Positions 45,913-56,631 of a stretch of 64,000 bases of DNA are shown one piece after another. The translations under genes and the position numbers were made by a program. The stretch spans positions 62,001 to 126,000 of the forward strand of contig NZ_JAEEGB010000010.1 of the NCBI RefSeq assembly GCF_016316925.1, in the 5' to 3' direction. Below the pieces are notes generated by a model. It made no database searches. It had not been told where the DNA came from and was given only the letters and a program-made list of their open reading frames with translations. Position 1 is the first letter of the stretch; the number at the start of each line of letters is the position of its first letter. Source of the DNA: Clostridium aciditolerans (GTDB lineage: Bacteria > Bacillota > Clostridia > Clostridiales > Clostridiaceae).

Positions 45913-46638
45913 TTATTGGTTTACTTTCATAAATTCCTTTTTATATTCTCCAGTATAGGCAGGTATTTTAACATCATCCGTTTGTTCAACATCAACTCTA
46001 ATTTTTCTCATCATTAGCGTTTTTAAGTAGTTTTCGTTAGATAACATATAATTATACAAAACTTCCTTATTTCCAATAGCACTAATAGTAAAGGGTACTG
46101 CTATTTTTACTCCATTAGCTCTTATAAAAGGACCACTGCAATAAATCTCTGTCATATCCATTATTCTCTGCCCATTTATAGAAATAGCTTCTGCTCCTGC
46201 ATTCTTTAAATCGTTTATTACTTGTATTATATCTGTATTATGAACAAGTCTAAGTTCACGTTCATAACCATAGGAGTTGTTTATATTTTCTGTACTTGCA
46301 TCATCTAAGTTTATTACTATTCCCTGCCCTTGTAATGGAACCTTCCCTAATACAATGTTATTCTGATCTAACTCTTCCTTTATGCTTTCACTAATATGAG
46401 TTTGATTTTCCTCATTGCTATTATACTTTGAGAGTTTTTTATAATAATTGTCATATTGCTCCATTAGTCCAGCTATATCACCATAGAGCTTATTTCTATA
46501 ATTGTATGCATCTTGATATTGTTTTGCACTTAAAAATACTCTATCCGATCCTCTTGAAAAGCTAATATTCATGGATATTAGTATGCCTATAATTATAGAA
46601 GCTATGAACACAAATATATCAGCTTCATGATTTTTCAT
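45913..46638 (-). CDS. DUF881 family membrane-anchored protein (second copy)
   Basis: A 241-residue protein with an N-terminal membrane segment (IFVFIASIIIGILISMNISF), a coiled coil, and the DUF881 domain (GIVINLDDASTE...VINDLKNAGAEAISINGQRIMDMTEI...GPFIRANGVKIAVPFTISAIG). It forms a trio with sbp and the other DUF881 protein, between ftsQ and sepF. Function unknown; about 25 percent alike to its sister by eye. Confidence 0.85.
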   Translation of the reverse strand: MKNHEADIFVFIASIIIGILISMNISFSRGSDRVFLSAKQYQDAYNYRNKLYGDIAGLMEQYDNYYKKLSKYNSNEENQTHISESIKEELDQNNIVLGKVPLQGQGIVINLDDASTENINNSYGYERELRLVHNTDIIQVINDLKNAGAEAISINGQRIMDMTEIYCSGPFIRANGVKIAVPFTISAIGNKEVLYNYMLSNENYLKTLMMRKIRVDVEQTDDVKIPAYTGEYKKEFMKVNQ

Positions 46639-46648
46639 CTAATTCACC

Positions 46649-46990
46649 TCATTGACGGGCTCTAGCCTTTTCAATTAACAATCTTCTTATGGTAGCAAAG
46701 TTGTCGAATATTCTTCCACCGAAAACTATTACTGCTGCTAAATATATAGGAACTCCAAGTTTATCACCTAAATAAGCAAGTCCTGCTGCTAGAACTGCAT
46801 TTCCAAAGAAACCTGATATAAAGATATCTGGTTGAAACTTCTGCGAAAGACTTCCTTTAATAGCTCCAAAAACTGAATCTAAGCAAGCTAATATTGCCAC
46901 TGACATATATGGTGAAAATTTATCTGGAATATTAACATTACATGCAACACCTACAATAATACCTATTACAAGTCCAATAAATCCTATCAT
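46649..46990 (-). CDS. sbp: Small basic protein Sbp (DUF1290)
   Basis: A 113-residue membrane protein with three or four hydrophobic segments and the family signature MIGFIGLVIGIIVGVACNVNIP, PYMSVAILACLDSVFGAIKG and GGRIFDNFATIRRLLI. It lies between the two DUF881 genes, a conserved Gram-positive arrangement near ftsZ or ftsQ. Confidence 0.93.
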   Translation of the reverse strand: MIGFIGLVIGIIVGVACNVNIPDKFSPYMSVAILACLDSVFGAIKGSLSQKFQPDIFISGFFGNAVLAAGLAYLGDKLGVPIYLAAVIVFGGRIFDNFATIRRLLIEKARARQ

Positions 46991-47004
46991 CTTTCTCCCC
47001 CCTA

Positions 47005-47715
47005 TTATTCTTTAACTGGTTTAGCATACTCAAATTTATAAGTCTTATTGTATTTCTTAATAAGAATATCATCGGTTTTTTCAAACTTCACATCACATAT
47101 TAACTTAAAATCTGAAAAAACCTCTGGAAAACTCATAGACTTATACAATAGTGTTTTATCCCCTATAGCTTTTATTACTATTCTGCTTGAAGGAGAAATT
47201 TTCTCATCATTGATTAATATATAATTGCCTGCATTTCTTATGCCGGTTTTAGACACTACTCTAATATCATTGATAGATATAGCTTCTGCACCGGCAAATC
47301 TTAATTCATTTACAATATAAACTAAGTGTTTATCTGTTATACGATCCTCTGTATTGCCGAAAAGCTTAGTGTCAGGTGTAAGGTAAATAGTTATTCCTGG
47401 TCCACTAACATCTGTAGAACCCATAAGAGTTCTTGTATCATCTAATTCCTTTAAGAGATTTTTAGTAGTATCACTTTTACCTGCTGCTGCACTTTCATAG
47501 TTTTTAATTTGATTTTGGAGCTCGTTTACCTTTTGTTCAAGCTCCTGTTTTTGTTTTTTATACTGTTCTATCTCTACAGTAACATCAGTGCTGTTTTTAT
47601 TGTTAAAATTGAAAGTTTTATCTTGTTTCATAAGAATTTTAAATTGATATGCAAGCATAAACCCTAGTATGCCGCAAACAACTGCTACACTAATTTGTGA
47701 TCTGACCTTTCGCAT
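47005..47715 (-). CDS. DUF881 family membrane-anchored protein (first copy)
   Basis: A 236-residue protein with one N-terminal membrane segment (ISVAVVCGILGFMLAYQFK), a coiled coil (VEIEQYKKQKQELEQKVNELQNQI), and a DUF881 domain with GPGITIYLTPDTK and LVYIVNELRFAGAEAISINDIRVVSKTGI. It starts 14 bases after ftsQ. Confidence 0.85.
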   Translation of the reverse strand: MRKVRSQISVAVVCGILGFMLAYQFKILMKQDKTFNFNNKNSTDVTVEIEQYKKQKQELEQKVNELQNQIKNYESAAAGKSDTTKNLLKELDDTRTLMGSTDVSGPGITIYLTPDTKLFGNTEDRITDKHLVYIVNELRFAGAEAISINDIRVVSKTGIRNAGNYILINDEKISPSSRIVIKAIGDKTLLYKSMSFPEVFSDFKLICDVKFEKTDDILIKKYNKTYKFEYAKPVKE

Positions 47716-47728
47716 ATATTACATCCTC

Positions 47729-48499
47729 CTACTTTTGAATAAAAAACACAGGATTTCCATTAAAACTTACATCAATGTATCCCTTTACCCCTTGTAATTC
47801 TTTTCTATCTAAGATATTTAAAGCCTTATTGAATTTTTTATCTATATCCTCAGCATTTCCAAACTTTATACAAATATCACCATAATAAACTTTGATATCT
47901 ATTGAACTGCTTACATCAACAAGAGTTAAGCCCTGAGAAACCTTATTGTTGCAAACAATATCGCCTAGATTAACAACTGCATCGACTTTTCTCTTATCAC
48001 TATCTTGTATCGGCTTTCCAACTTCACATTTTGAAAAATCAATTCCATCAAGCTTAATCAGTTTCATTCCTTTAATATTATCTCTCTTTTGCAGAACAAC
48101 TCCAGCTTTATCTATAATGAAATACTGGTTGTCCTTATTATTGTAAAATACAGCTTCTCTTTCTTTCACACTTATAATAAGAGTAGATGGGAACTTTCTA
48201 GTTATAGTTACGTCAGATATATATGGGTTACTTAAAATATTATTTTCACCCTCTTTTAAATTAACATAGAAAATGTTGTTTCCTGCTTTTATATTCGAAA
48301 GTGTAATGATGTCGTTAATGGAAATATTTTTATTACCATTAACTTGAATTTTCATTATGTTAAAATAAGGAAGCTTTAAACAAAGAGTAACACATATTGA
48401 CAATAACATAATAAATAACATAAATAATTTCTTTATTTTTTTCTTTTTTCTTCTTTTAAGTATTAATTCGTTATCTGCTTTACTTAAAGCCTGACTCAT
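47729..48499 (-). CDS. ftsQ: FtsQ/DivIB cell-division protein
   Basis: The 256-residue protein has a basic cytoplasmic tail, one membrane segment (LFMLFIMLLSICVTLCLKLPYF), a POTRA domain (FNIMKIQVNGNKNISINDIITLSNIKAGNNIF...NPYISDVTITRKFPSTLIISVKEREA) and the beta domain. It belongs to the FtsQ-FtsL-FtsB complex that activates septal synthesis. A terminator lies upstream, after spoVE. Confidence 0.92.
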   Translation of the reverse strand: MSQALSKADNELILKRRKKKKIKKLFMLFIMLLSICVTLCLKLPYFNIMKIQVNGNKNISINDIITLSNIKAGNNIFYVNLKEGENNILSNPYISDVTITRKFPSTLIISVKEREAVFYNNKDNQYFIIDKAGVVLQKRDNIKGMKLIKLDGIDFSKCEVGKPIQDSDKRKVDAVVNLGDIVCNNKVSQGLTLVDVSSSIDIKVYYGDICIKFGNAEDIDKKFNKALNILDRKELQGVKGYIDVSFNGNPVFFIQK

Positions 48500-48650
48500 T
48501 TATATCAACCTTTCTTGCCTCGTATATAGATTCGTAAACATTATTAATAAATAAAAATTAAACAAGCTATATATATAATAACATTTTGCAAGATGAATTT
48601 CATTAAATTATGTGTTAATTTTATATACTTTTTCTATAAAATTTTACATA

Positions 48651-48683
48651 AATTATAGCATTGCGAAACGCAATGCTATAATT
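48651..48683 (-). terminator. Terminator after spoVE/ftsW
   Basis: A 14-bp perfect stem (AATTATAGCATTGC and complement) just after the spoVE stop at 48690. The T tract on the minus strand is weak (ATTTATGT), so readthrough to ftsQ is possible. Confidence 0.7.
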
Positions 48684-48689
48684 GTAAAA

Positions 48690-49805
48690 TTAATTATATT
48701 CTTTTTGCCGTGAAATATTTAAGAGTACACCTGCCGCTACCATATTGAATATCAGTGAAGACCCTCCATAACTTATAAATGGAAGTGGAACTCCTGTAAC
48801 TGGCATTAATCCTGTAACAACAGCAATATTTATAATTGCCTGCACTGCTATAACAGCTGTAATTCCTGTGGCTAGTAAAGTCCCATAAGTGTCCTTAGCT
48901 TTTACAGCGGTGACTATTCCTCTCCATATAAATACAATAAAAAGTATTACAATTAAAGTACATCCTATAAGACCTAATTCTTCTCCAATTATAGAGAATA
49001 TGAAGTCATTGTGAGGTTCTGGTATGTAATAACACTTTTGCCTTGATCTTCCTAAGCCCATACCCCAAATTCCACCTGACCCTAAAGCAAGCAGTGATTG
49101 TATCAATTGATACCCATCTCCTTTAGGATCTCGCCATGGATCTAAAAAGCTTGTAAATCTAGCCATTCTGTATGGTTCAAGAACTATGCCTGCTACCCCA
49201 GCCAGCGCAACTATGCCTACAAGTCCAATCATATGAGAGGTTTTAGCTCCTGAAACGTATAGAACTATGAGTGTAACTATCATTATTACTGAAGCTATAC
49301 TTAAGTTTTTTTCTGCAAGTACCATACCAGCATAGAATCCTGAAACCATAAGGTATGGTATAATCCCATGAGTTAAACTTTTAATTCTTTCACCTTTACG
49401 CTCTATACTTTTGGCCATATATAAAACTACTATATATTTTGCTATTTCTGAAGGCTGCAGTGAGAATGGTCCTCCAAGTCTTATCCATCTTCTAGCACCA
49501 TTTGTTGCAGGAAAAGCAAATACAGCTGCTAGGAGTATTATTGTTACTATCATAGCTAATTTTGTATGTTTCTTTATCTTATGATAATCAATTTTAATTG
49601 TAAAAAACATTGCTACAATTCCTATTATAGCGCTGAAGCCTTGTTTTTTTAAGAAATACATACTATCATGATTTGTTGCAGAGCTAAAAAATGCACTATA
49701 TGAACTAGCACTATAAACCATAATTACTCCAATAGCTACTAAAAGCATTATAGTTGAAAATAATACAAAGTCTATAGGCCCCATTTTAACATTGGGTTTG
49801 TTCAT
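48690..49805 (-). CDS. spoVE: FtsW/SpoVE-family peptidoglycan polymerase (SEDS)
   Basis: SEDS glycosyltransferases make glycan strands with a class B PBP. About ten membrane segments, with RRWIRLGGPFSLQPSEIAKY, PYRMARFTSFLDPWRDPKGDGYQL and EPHNDFIFSIIGEELGLIG and the ending PFISYGGSSLIFNMVAAGVLLNISR. The ATG at 49805 has AGGAGG, giving 371 residues; the frame is longer by 12 codons. Its partner is likely SpoVD, encoded four genes upstream. SpoVE and FtsW cannot be told apart from sequence alone. Confidence 0.93.
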   Translation of the reverse strand: MNKPNVKMGPIDFVLFSTIMLLVAIGVIMVYSASSYSAFFSSATNHDSMYFLKKQGFSAIIGIVAMFFTIKIDYHKIKKHTKLAMIVTIILLAAVFAFPATNGARRWIRLGGPFSLQPSEIAKYIVVLYMAKSIERKGERIKSLTHGIIPYLMVSGFYAGMVLAEKNLSIASVIMIVTLIVLYVSGAKTSHMIGLVGIVALAGVAGIVLEPYRMARFTSFLDPWRDPKGDGYQLIQSLLALGSGGIWGMGLGRSRQKCYYIPEPHNDFIFSIIGEELGLIGCTLIVILFIVFIWRGIVTAVKAKDTYGTLLATGITAVIAVQAIINIAVVTGLMPVTGVPLPFISYGGSSLIFNMVAAGVLLNISRQKEYN

Positions 49806-49873
49806 TTTAAATCCTCCTACCTGATTACTTATCTCAATCAATTAGCATGATTGACCGTTGTCAATCTTTCTGT

Positions 49874-50839
49874 TTATAAATTTACAGTTAGTGATAAAAA
49901 TGCTACTAGGCAAAGTATAACAGTACCTATGCAAAATACTGAAACTACCTTAGTTTCATGCCATCCAGATAACTCGAAATGATGATGTATTGGACTCATT
50001 TTAAATATTCTCTTTCCTGTAAGCTTAAAGGAAATAACCTGAAGTATTACAGATAAAGTCTCCATTACATATATTCCACCTACTATTATAACCAATAATG
50101 GAAGTTTTAATATCATAGCAACTGCAGCAATTGCTCCACCTAATGCTAGTGACCCCGTATCTCCCATAAATACTTGAGCTGGAAAAGCATTATACCTTAA
50201 GAATCCTAATAAGGCTCCAGCAACTACTGCACAAAATATTGCTAATGTATAATGCCCCATAGCCAAGCTAACTAGCGCAAAGAAGGTCATAACTAGTAAA
50301 GTAACTGATGTTGCTAGTCCATCAAGTCCATCTGTTAAATTTACAGCATTTGTTGTACCTGCAAAGTAGATTATTATAAATGGTATATAAAATGCACCTA
50401 AGTTCCAGGTTTTATGAGCAAATGGAACAATTATTGATGTTCCTATATAGGGATTGTGTGCCGCATAGTATGCAAAGCTTCCTGAAACAACTAGAAGCAA
50501 AATCATCTTTTGATAAGCTCTTAATCCTAGGTTTTTCTTGCGTATAATTTTTAATCCATCATCTAATGCCCCTATTACTCCAAAGGCAACAAAAGCATAA
50601 AGTGCAATCATAGCTTCATCATTAGGCTTTTTTACTATAAGTGCCATAGCTATAAATGAAGAAAGTATAAATATTATTCCGCCCATTGTAGGGGTTCCTG
50701 ATTTTTTTTGATGACTTTTAGGTCCTTCATCTCTAATACTTTGACCAAATTTAAATTTACGTAATAATGGTATTAAAATAGGTCCTTCTAGTATTGATAT
50801 AAAAAATGCAACTAGTACAGAATAAATTAGCTTATTCAT
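49874..50839 (-). CDS. mraY: MraY, phospho-MurNAc-pentapeptide transferase
   Basis: It makes lipid I. About ten hydrophobic segments and all hallmark motifs: [50 protein letters not shown] and [13 protein letters not shown]. 321 residues. It starts 43 bases after murF. Confidence 0.97.
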   Translation of the reverse strand: MNKLIYSVLVAFFISILEGPILIPLLRKFKFGQSIRDEGPKSHQKKSGTPTMGGIIFILSSFIAMALIVKKPNDEAMIALYAFVAFGVIGALDDGLKIIRKKNLGLRAYQKMILLLVVSGSFAYYAAHNPYIGTSIIVPFAHKTWNLGAFYIPFIIIYFAGTTNAVNLTDGLDGLATSVTLLVMTFFALVSLAMGHYTLAIFCAVVAGALLGFLRYNAFPAQVFMGDTGSLALGGAIAAVAMILKLPLLVIIVGGIYVMETLSVILQVISFKLTGKRIFKMSPIHHHFELSGWHETKVVSVFCIGTVILCLVAFLSLTVNL

Positions 50840-50881
50840 ATTAAAATTCCGCTCTAAAGTTTAGAGCGTCTTCACCTCCTA

Positions 50882-52276
50882 TTAGCTGATGTTCTTCTTT
50901 AGTTTTTCTACTATTAATTCAAATTTTGCTGCTCTTGAGGCCTTTATTAGCACTGTATCTCCTTCTTGCAAATATTCTTTTGTAAGGAAATCTACTGCAT
51001 CATCATAGTTTTCAAAAGCCCTATGTTGCTGCCTGTTATCTTGTACTTCACTAAAACCTTCTTCATAAGCTTTACTATACTCACCAATTGTTATAAGTAA
51101 GTCTACATTATTTTTTCCCGCGTACTCTCCTACATCCTTATGTGAGTTAAAGGCCTCTTCTCCAAGCTCTCCCATTGTTCCAAGTACTGCCACCTTTCTT
51201 TGTGCATTAGAATTTTTAAGCACATCAATAGCAACCTTCATAGAATCTGGGTTAGCATTGTAACAATCATTGATTATAGAGAATTTTTCACCTTTAATGA
51301 TGTCCATTCTCATAGATGTGGTCTGTATGTTTTTTAGTCCTTGTCTTATATTTTCATAATCCATATTCATAATTTTACTACAGCCTATAGCAAGCAGTGC
51401 ATTTGAAATGGTATGTTTACCAGGCATATCTATATGAAATTTTTCTTTAGTGCAGCCTTTACCTTCTATAACTTCAAATTCAACGTAATCTTCCCCTAGC
51501 TCTATATTATCAGCCTTAAAATCAGCATTGCTGTCTATCCCAGTTTTAATTACTTGGTAATTACTATTTTCAACTGAGGAAAGCATATCATTATCCCCAT
51601 TTATTATTAAAATATTTTTTGAGTTAAAAAAGTCTGTAATTTCAAGCTTTGCTTTCAAGATATTTTCTCTGCTTCCTAGTTTTCCTATATGAGCAGTTCC
51701 TACATTAGTTATTAGCGCTACATCCGGTCTTGCAGCCTTTGCCATTGTATGTATTTCTTTTAAATTATTCATTCCCATTTCTAAAACTGCAATATCATAG
51801 CTATTGTCTAATTTAAATATCATAAGTGGAAGTCCTATTTGATTATTGAAGTTTCCTGCTGTTTTAAAAACCTTATATTTACCACTTAAAGCTGCTGCCA
51901 CCAAGTCTTTAGTTGAGGTCTTACCAGCTGAGCCAGTTATACCAACTACCTTCAAATTCAATTTTGATCTATAAGCTTCTGCTAGGTCCAATAGAGCACT
52001 TCCTGTACTTTGTACCTTTATAACTGTAGTATAATTTTTAATTTCTTCATCTTTATATCTAATTTCATCTACTATGCAAATAGCTGCACCTTTTTCACTA
52101 GCCGTTTTAATATATTCATTACCATTAAAATTTTCACCCTTTAACGCAACAAATATATTTCCTTTTTCTATCTTTCTAGTATCTGTGCTAACAGCGTTAA
52201 AACCGGAATACTCTCCTTTTAAAACTACCTCTCCCTGTACTGCACTTACTATTTCATCAAAGCTCATATATTCCAA
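50882..52276 (-). CDS. murF: MurF, UDP-MurNAc-tripeptide D-Ala-D-Ala ligase
   Basis: It adds D-Ala-D-Ala to the wall precursor. The ATP loop GITGSAGKTSTKDLV, AVLEMGMNNLKEI, NDCYNANPDSM and VLGTMGELG are visible. 464 residues from a TTG (52274-52276) that has AAGGAG ten bases upstream; an ATG three codons further in is also possible. Copy C of the repeat ends only about 12 bases before the ribosome binding site. Confidence 0.94.
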   Translation of the reverse strand: MEYMSFDEIVSAVQGEVVLKGEYSGFNAVSTDTRKIEKGNIFVALKGENFNGNEYIKTASEKGAAICIVDEIRYKDEEIKNYTTVIKVQSTGSALLDLAEAYRSKLNLKVVGITGSAGKTSTKDLVAAALSGKYKVFKTAGNFNNQIGLPLMIFKLDNSYDIAVLEMGMNNLKEIHTMAKAARPDVALITNVGTAHIGKLGSRENILKAKLEITDFFNSKNILIINGDNDMLSSVENSNYQVIKTGIDSNADFKADNIELGEDYVEFEVIEGKGCTKEKFHIDMPGKHTISNALLAIGCSKIMNMDYENIRQGLKNIQTTSMRMDIIKGEKFSIINDCYNANPDSMKVAIDVLKNSNAQRKVAVLGTMGELGEEAFNSHKDVGEYAGKNNVDLLITIGEYSKAYEEGFSEVQDNRQQHRAFENYDDAVDFLTKEYLQEGDTVLIKASRAAKFELIVEKLKKNIS

Positions 52277-52301
52277 CTATGAACAACTCCTTCCCTTTTT
52301 C

Positions 52302-52500
52302 AGAGGACAATTGACAATTGACAATTGACAGAAGACAGTGAAGGAGGATTTTTCTCCGTTACACTACGAAAAATCTTTAAATTTATATAAGTTAGCGATG
52401 TTTTGCTTTAGCAAAACAAACTTAAAAAAACAAATTAGTTTTCTGACGTAAGGAAGAAAACTCACCTTCACTGTCCTCTGTCCTCTGTCAACTGTCCTCT
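52302..52500. repeat. GAGGACA/ATTGACA inverted-end element, copy C (short form), inside the wall operon
   Basis: 199 bp with the same ends and three inner hairpins as copy A, in the same orientation. It occupies the murE-murF gap. Flanking palindromes are missing or reduced, unlike in copies A, B and E. Confidence 0.85.
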
Positions 52501-52510
52501 TAAAATTAAA

Positions 52511-53962
52511 CTATTTTTTAAGTTCTTCAACTATTTCAGCTATAACTTCTCTTTCATCAAAATGTATAGTTTTATCCTTTAGTATTTGATAATCCTCATG
52601 TCCTTTTCCAGCTACTACAATTACATCATCTTTTTTTGCTAATTCCATAGCTTTCTTAATGGCATCTCTTCTATTTTCTACTACAATATAGTTATCTTTT
52701 TGAACGCCCTTTTCTATCTCCTTTATTATAGACATAGGGTCTTCTGTCCTAGGATTGTCAGAAGTAATAACCGCTAAATCACTTAGTTCTGTACCTATTT
52801 TACCCATAATTGGCCTCTTAGTGTTGTCCCTATCTCCGCCACAACCAAATACGCTTATAAGTTTTCCTTTTGTGAATTCTTTTGCAGTTTTTAATATATT
52901 TTCTAATCCATCAGGGGTATGAGCATAATCCACTATTACCTCATAGCCTAAATTATAATTTTGAGTAACTATTTCACATCTACCTGGTACACAGAGCATA
53001 CTTTCCAAGCCTTTTTTTACAATATCTATTGATATTCCCTCGCCTAAACATGCACCTACACATCCCAGAGCATTCATTACATTGTATTTACCTGGTATAT
53101 TTAAATTTATATGCGTCATTTCATTTTTGTATGTTACATCAAAATCCACACCTCTAGAATGCATATGTATATTTTTAGCCCAAACATCTGAAGGATTATC
53201 TATGGAATAAGTAACTTTATTCCCTTTAGAGTCCTTATACACTCTGTTCCCGTATTCATCATCTATATTTACAACTGAATTTTTAGTATTTTTAAATAAA
53301 ATAAGCTTAGCATCGTAATAATTTTCAAAGGTTTTATGAAAATCTAGATGATCCTGTGTCAAATTAGTGAATATTGCCTGGGCAAACTTAACTCCATAAA
53401 CTCTATCAAGGTATAGTGAGTGTGATGATACTTCCATAACACAGTAACTTACTCCATCATCTATCATATCTTTAAATAACTTTTGAAGCTCTAGCGACTC
53501 AGGAGTGGTTCTATGGGAAGGTATTTTTTTGTTTCCTATGTAATTTGCTATTGTGCCTATAAGCCCTACTTTGTGTCCTGCAGCCTCCAATATAGACTTT
53601 ATCATAAATGTAGATGTAGTTTTCCCGTTAGTTCCAGTTATTCCCATAACCTTTAGCTTATCTGCAGGATGATCATAATAGTTAGCTGCTGCCAAAGCTA
53701 GTGCTTTTCTGCTATCCTCAACCATTATTACAGTACAATCTGGTATACTTTCTACATCCTTGCTGCATATAATTGCTTGTGCCCCTTTGCTATAAGCACT
53801 ATTTATATACTTATGCCCATCAGTACTATACCCTTCAATACATACAAACAAATCTCCATCCTTAACTTCTCTTGAATCATACTGGATTTCTCTTATTTCT
53901 AAATCATCGCTGCCTTTTATTATTTTATAGTCTATTCCACTTAGAATCTGTTTTAAATTCAT
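52511..53962 (-). CDS. murE: MurE, UDP-MurNAc-dipeptide diaminopimelate ligase
   Basis: It adds the third residue of the stem peptide. [39 protein letters not shown] and the DNPR motif in [12 protein letters not shown] are present. DNPR marks ligases for meso-diaminopimelate. The ATG at 53962 follows AGGGG and gives 483 residues; a GTG three codons upstream is less likely. Repeats flank the gene on both sides. Confidence 0.95.
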   Translation of the reverse strand: MNLKQILSGIDYKIIKGSDDLEIREIQYDSREVKDGDLFVCIEGYSTDGHKYINSAYSKGAQAIICSKDVESIPDCTVIMVEDSRKALALAAANYYDHPADKLKVMGITGTNGKTTSTFMIKSILEAAGHKVGLIGTIANYIGNKKIPSHRTTPESLELQKLFKDMIDDGVSYCVMEVSSHSLYLDRVYGVKFAQAIFTNLTQDHLDFHKTFENYYDAKLILFKNTKNSVVNIDDEYGNRVYKDSKGNKVTYSIDNPSDVWAKNIHMHSRGVDFDVTYKNEMTHINLNIPGKYNVMNALGCVGACLGEGISIDIVKKGLESMLCVPGRCEIVTQNYNLGYEVIVDYAHTPDGLENILKTAKEFTKGKLISVFGCGGDRDNTKRPIMGKIGTELSDLAVITSDNPRTEDPMSIIKEIEKGVQKDNYIVVENRRDAIKKAMELAKKDDVIVVAGKGHEDYQILKDKTIHFDEREVIAEIVEELKK

Positions 53963-53983
53963 AGTATACACCCCTTATTTTAA

Positions 53984-54171
53984 GTTGACAGTTGACAATT
54001 GACAGAGGACAGTGAAGGCGAGTTTTCTTCCTAGCGTCAGAAAACTATTATATTTTAAGACTCGTTTCACTAATGTGAAACGTCGATTTATAATACAATT
54101 AAAGATTTTTCGCAGTGTAGCGGAGAAAAATCCTCCTTCATTGTCCTCTGTCCTCTGTCCTCTGTCAATTG
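53984..54171. repeat. GAGGACA/ATTGACA inverted-end element, copy D (short form, reversed)
   Basis: 188 bp in the opposite orientation to copies A to C: first the AGTTTTCTT/AGAAAACT hairpin, then GTTTCACTAATGTGAAAC (a changed version of the middle hairpin that still pairs), then AAGATTTTTC...GAAAAATCC. It lies between murE and spoVD. Confidence 0.85.
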
Positions 54172-54278
54172 TTTTTACACAAAAATTATCAACTTAAATT
54201 ATAGTATAAAGCAACTTTAAAGTTCAGTTCTCTGTAGCTTAATTCTTCACATATGTATTGTAGTTTATACAGAATATT

Positions 54279-54313
54279 GGCATGCAACACATATTTATTC
54301 TGTATTGCATGCC
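54279..54313 (-). terminator. Hairpin just downstream of spoVD
   Basis: GGCATGCAA (54279-54287) and TTGCATGCC (54305-54313) form a 9-bp stem between spoVD and copy D. No strong T run follows, so it is only a weak terminator candidate. I see nothing else in 54172-54336. Confidence 0.4.
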
Positions 54314-54336
54314 TAAAGTTACTTTGTAATTTATTT

Positions 54337-56526
54337 TTAGTCTCCTAATATCTCCGTATGAAGAGTTATAACCGTTCCTTTTTCAACTTCTTTTCCTGGT
54401 TCTACACTTTGTTCCGATATCATCCCATCTCCCTCAAAGTCTGCTTTAAGTCCTACACTATTAAATACAGCAACAGCTCTATCTCTACTCAATCCCGTAA
54501 CATCTGGAACTGCTACTACTTTATTATAGTTTGGTGTGCTGCCTGTGTAAAGAATAATTTTGCTACCTTCCTTCACCGTATATCCTGGTTTTGGATTCAT
54601 ATCCACAATATATTCTCCATTAGAATCAGACTCACTATCTAAATGCTGATCTTTAAGAACCTTTTCGGCATCAGCTTTCTTCATGCCCCTTACATCTGGT
54701 ATAACTACATCCTTTAGCATGCTTCTAGCAATATCCTGGCTATCTGCATCACTCTTCATAGCTAGATAATTAAATATATCATTAAATACCTGCTGTGCTA
54801 CTGGTGCTGTTATTTGACCAGCATAGTAATTAGATGGATCCGGTTCATCTATTGACACTAAGACTGTTATTCTAGGGTCGTTTGCAGGCGCCATGCCTAT
54901 AAATGAAGATATATATTTTCCTGGTTGGTACCCTCCTTGACCTGCTTTTTGAGCTGTTCCAGTTTTTCCACCTATATGATACCCTTCTATAAAGGCTTTT
55001 TTACCGCCACCTTCTGAAACAACTTTTTCTAAATACCCTCTAAGCTGTGAAGCTTTGTTAGCATCTATTATTTGTTTACTATTATCTCCTGAAATATCAA
55101 ACTGCTTATCGATAACTTTATTATCTTTTTCATCGTCATAATGAGATATTTCTTTCATAACGTGAGGTTTTATCAAAGTTCCACCATTAGCTATGGCGTT
55201 AAAGGCAGTAATAAACTGAATAGGTGAAACCGTATTAGTCTGTCCAAAGGATATAGTAGCTAAATCAATCTCACTTATGTTCTCAGGCTTTTTTATAATT
55301 CCTTTTGCTTCTCCCGGTAAATCTATGCCTGTCTTTTCTCCAAAGCCAAACTTTTTAATATATTTATATAAATTTTCTTTACCTACTTTTTTACCAACTG
55401 AAGCAAAACCAACGTTACAGGAGTTTTTAAGTATGTCAACAAAATTTTGTTCTCCATGCCCAGAAGTTTTCCAACAATGTATTATTTTTTTCCCTACAGT
55501 AAAACTTCCGCCGCAGGTATACTTATCATTTTCACTAACAGCATTTTCTCCTAAAGCTGCCGTTGCTGTTATTACCTTGAAAATTGACCCAGGTTCAAAA
55601 GTATCACTTACGGACCTGTTTCTCCAGCTTTTTTGAAGCTCATCGTAGGACATATCCTTAATCCAAGGGTCATTTGGATTATAATCTGGTTTGTTAACCA
55701 TAGCAAGTACTTCTCCATTTTTAGGGTCCATAACAACTATAGAGACAGCCTTTGCCTGATTATCCTTCAGTGCTTGGTCTGCAGCTTTTTCTACAAAGTG
55801 TTGAATCATATCATCTATTGTTAAAACTACATCTTTGCCATCTATTGGCTTAGTATATTCAGAAATTGTGTATGGAAGTTCCTTACTCTTTCTATCAGTC
55901 TCTGCAATTCTAACTCCTGGAGTGCCGGATAACTCTTTGTTATAATTAAGCTCAACACCGGTTAGTCCATTTCCATCTGAATTAGTATGCCCAAGCACAT
56001 GAGCTAAAAAATTATTATTAGGGTAATATCTCTTGGTATCAGCTGATATTAGTACTCCTCTTAAGTCCAAATTCCTGACCTTATCAGCTTCTTCTTTTTC
56101 AATCCTTCTTTTTAATGTAGCTGAGCCAAGAGGAAGTCCCCCTGGAAGTGTTTTACCTAATACTTTTGAAACCTCACCCTTGTCCATGGCTAAAGCCCCA
56201 CTAAGCTTTTCTGCTATCTCATCTTGGGACAACTTTTTCTCTTTCATAGTGTCTCTTAAGGTGTTCATATCTAAATCTACTCTATAAACGTTAGCACTTA
56301 CTGCTAGTTCACGGCCATTACGATCAAGTATCCTTCCTCTTTTAGCATCAATTTTTACCTCGCTTGTCCATTGATCTATCGCTAGGGATTTTAATTTATG
56401 AGACTGATATACCATTATGTAAAACATCCTACCAAACATCAAGCAGAAGGCTAAGAAAAGAAAGCTGAAAACAACTATCATTCTTTTTCGTATAATAACT
56501 TTATCTCTGTATTCCTTTTTTGACAA
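54337..56526 (-). CDS. spoVD: SpoVD-type class B penicillin-binding protein with two PASTA domains
   Basis: A transpeptidase for spore cortex or septal wall. One membrane segment (MIVVFSFLFLAFCLMFGRMFYIMV), dimerisation domain, then SXXK in DTFEPGSIFKVI, SXN in KNSCNVGF and KTG in HIGGKTGTAQKAG. Two PASTA domains end the 729-residue protein (VVIPDVRGMKKADAEKVL and VAVPDVTGLSRDRAVAVF). The start is TTG behind GGGGG. Place after ftsL fits spoVD or ftsI; the two cannot be separated by position alone. Confidence 0.92.
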   Translation of the reverse strand: MSKKEYRDKVIIRKRMIVVFSFLFLAFCLMFGRMFYIMVYQSHKLKSLAIDQWTSEVKIDAKRGRILDRNGRELAVSANVYRVDLDMNTLRDTMKEKKLSQDEIAEKLSGALAMDKGEVSKVLGKTLPGGLPLGSATLKRRIEKEEADKVRNLDLRGVLISADTKRYYPNNNFLAHVLGHTNSDGNGLTGVELNYNKELSGTPGVRIAETDRKSKELPYTISEYTKPIDGKDVVLTIDDMIQHFVEKAADQALKDNQAKAVSIVVMDPKNGEVLAMVNKPDYNPNDPWIKDMSYDELQKSWRNRSVSDTFEPGSIFKVITATAALGENAVSENDKYTCGGSFTVGKKIIHCWKTSGHGEQNFVDILKNSCNVGFASVGKKVGKENLYKYIKKFGFGEKTGIDLPGEAKGIIKKPENISEIDLATISFGQTNTVSPIQFITAFNAIANGGTLIKPHVMKEISHYDDEKDNKVIDKQFDISGDNSKQIIDANKASQLRGYLEKVVSEGGGKKAFIEGYHIGGKTGTAQKAGQGGYQPGKYISSFIGMAPANDPRITVLVSIDEPDPSNYYAGQITAPVAQQVFNDIFNYLAMKSDADSQDIARSMLKDVVIPDVRGMKKADAEKVLKDQHLDSESDSNGEYIVDMNPKPGYTVKEGSKIILYTGSTPNYNKVVAVPDVTGLSRDRAVAVFNSVGLKADFEGDGMISEQSVEPGKEVEKGTVITLHTEILGD

Positions 56527-56631
56527 CCTGTTTACCCCCGTTAAAATTACTATAAAAACAAATCAAACGAAAAATAGTTTTTTTCTGCTGTCTTTCTTAA
56601 TTTTTCAGTGGTAAAACTGATAAATCTTCAT

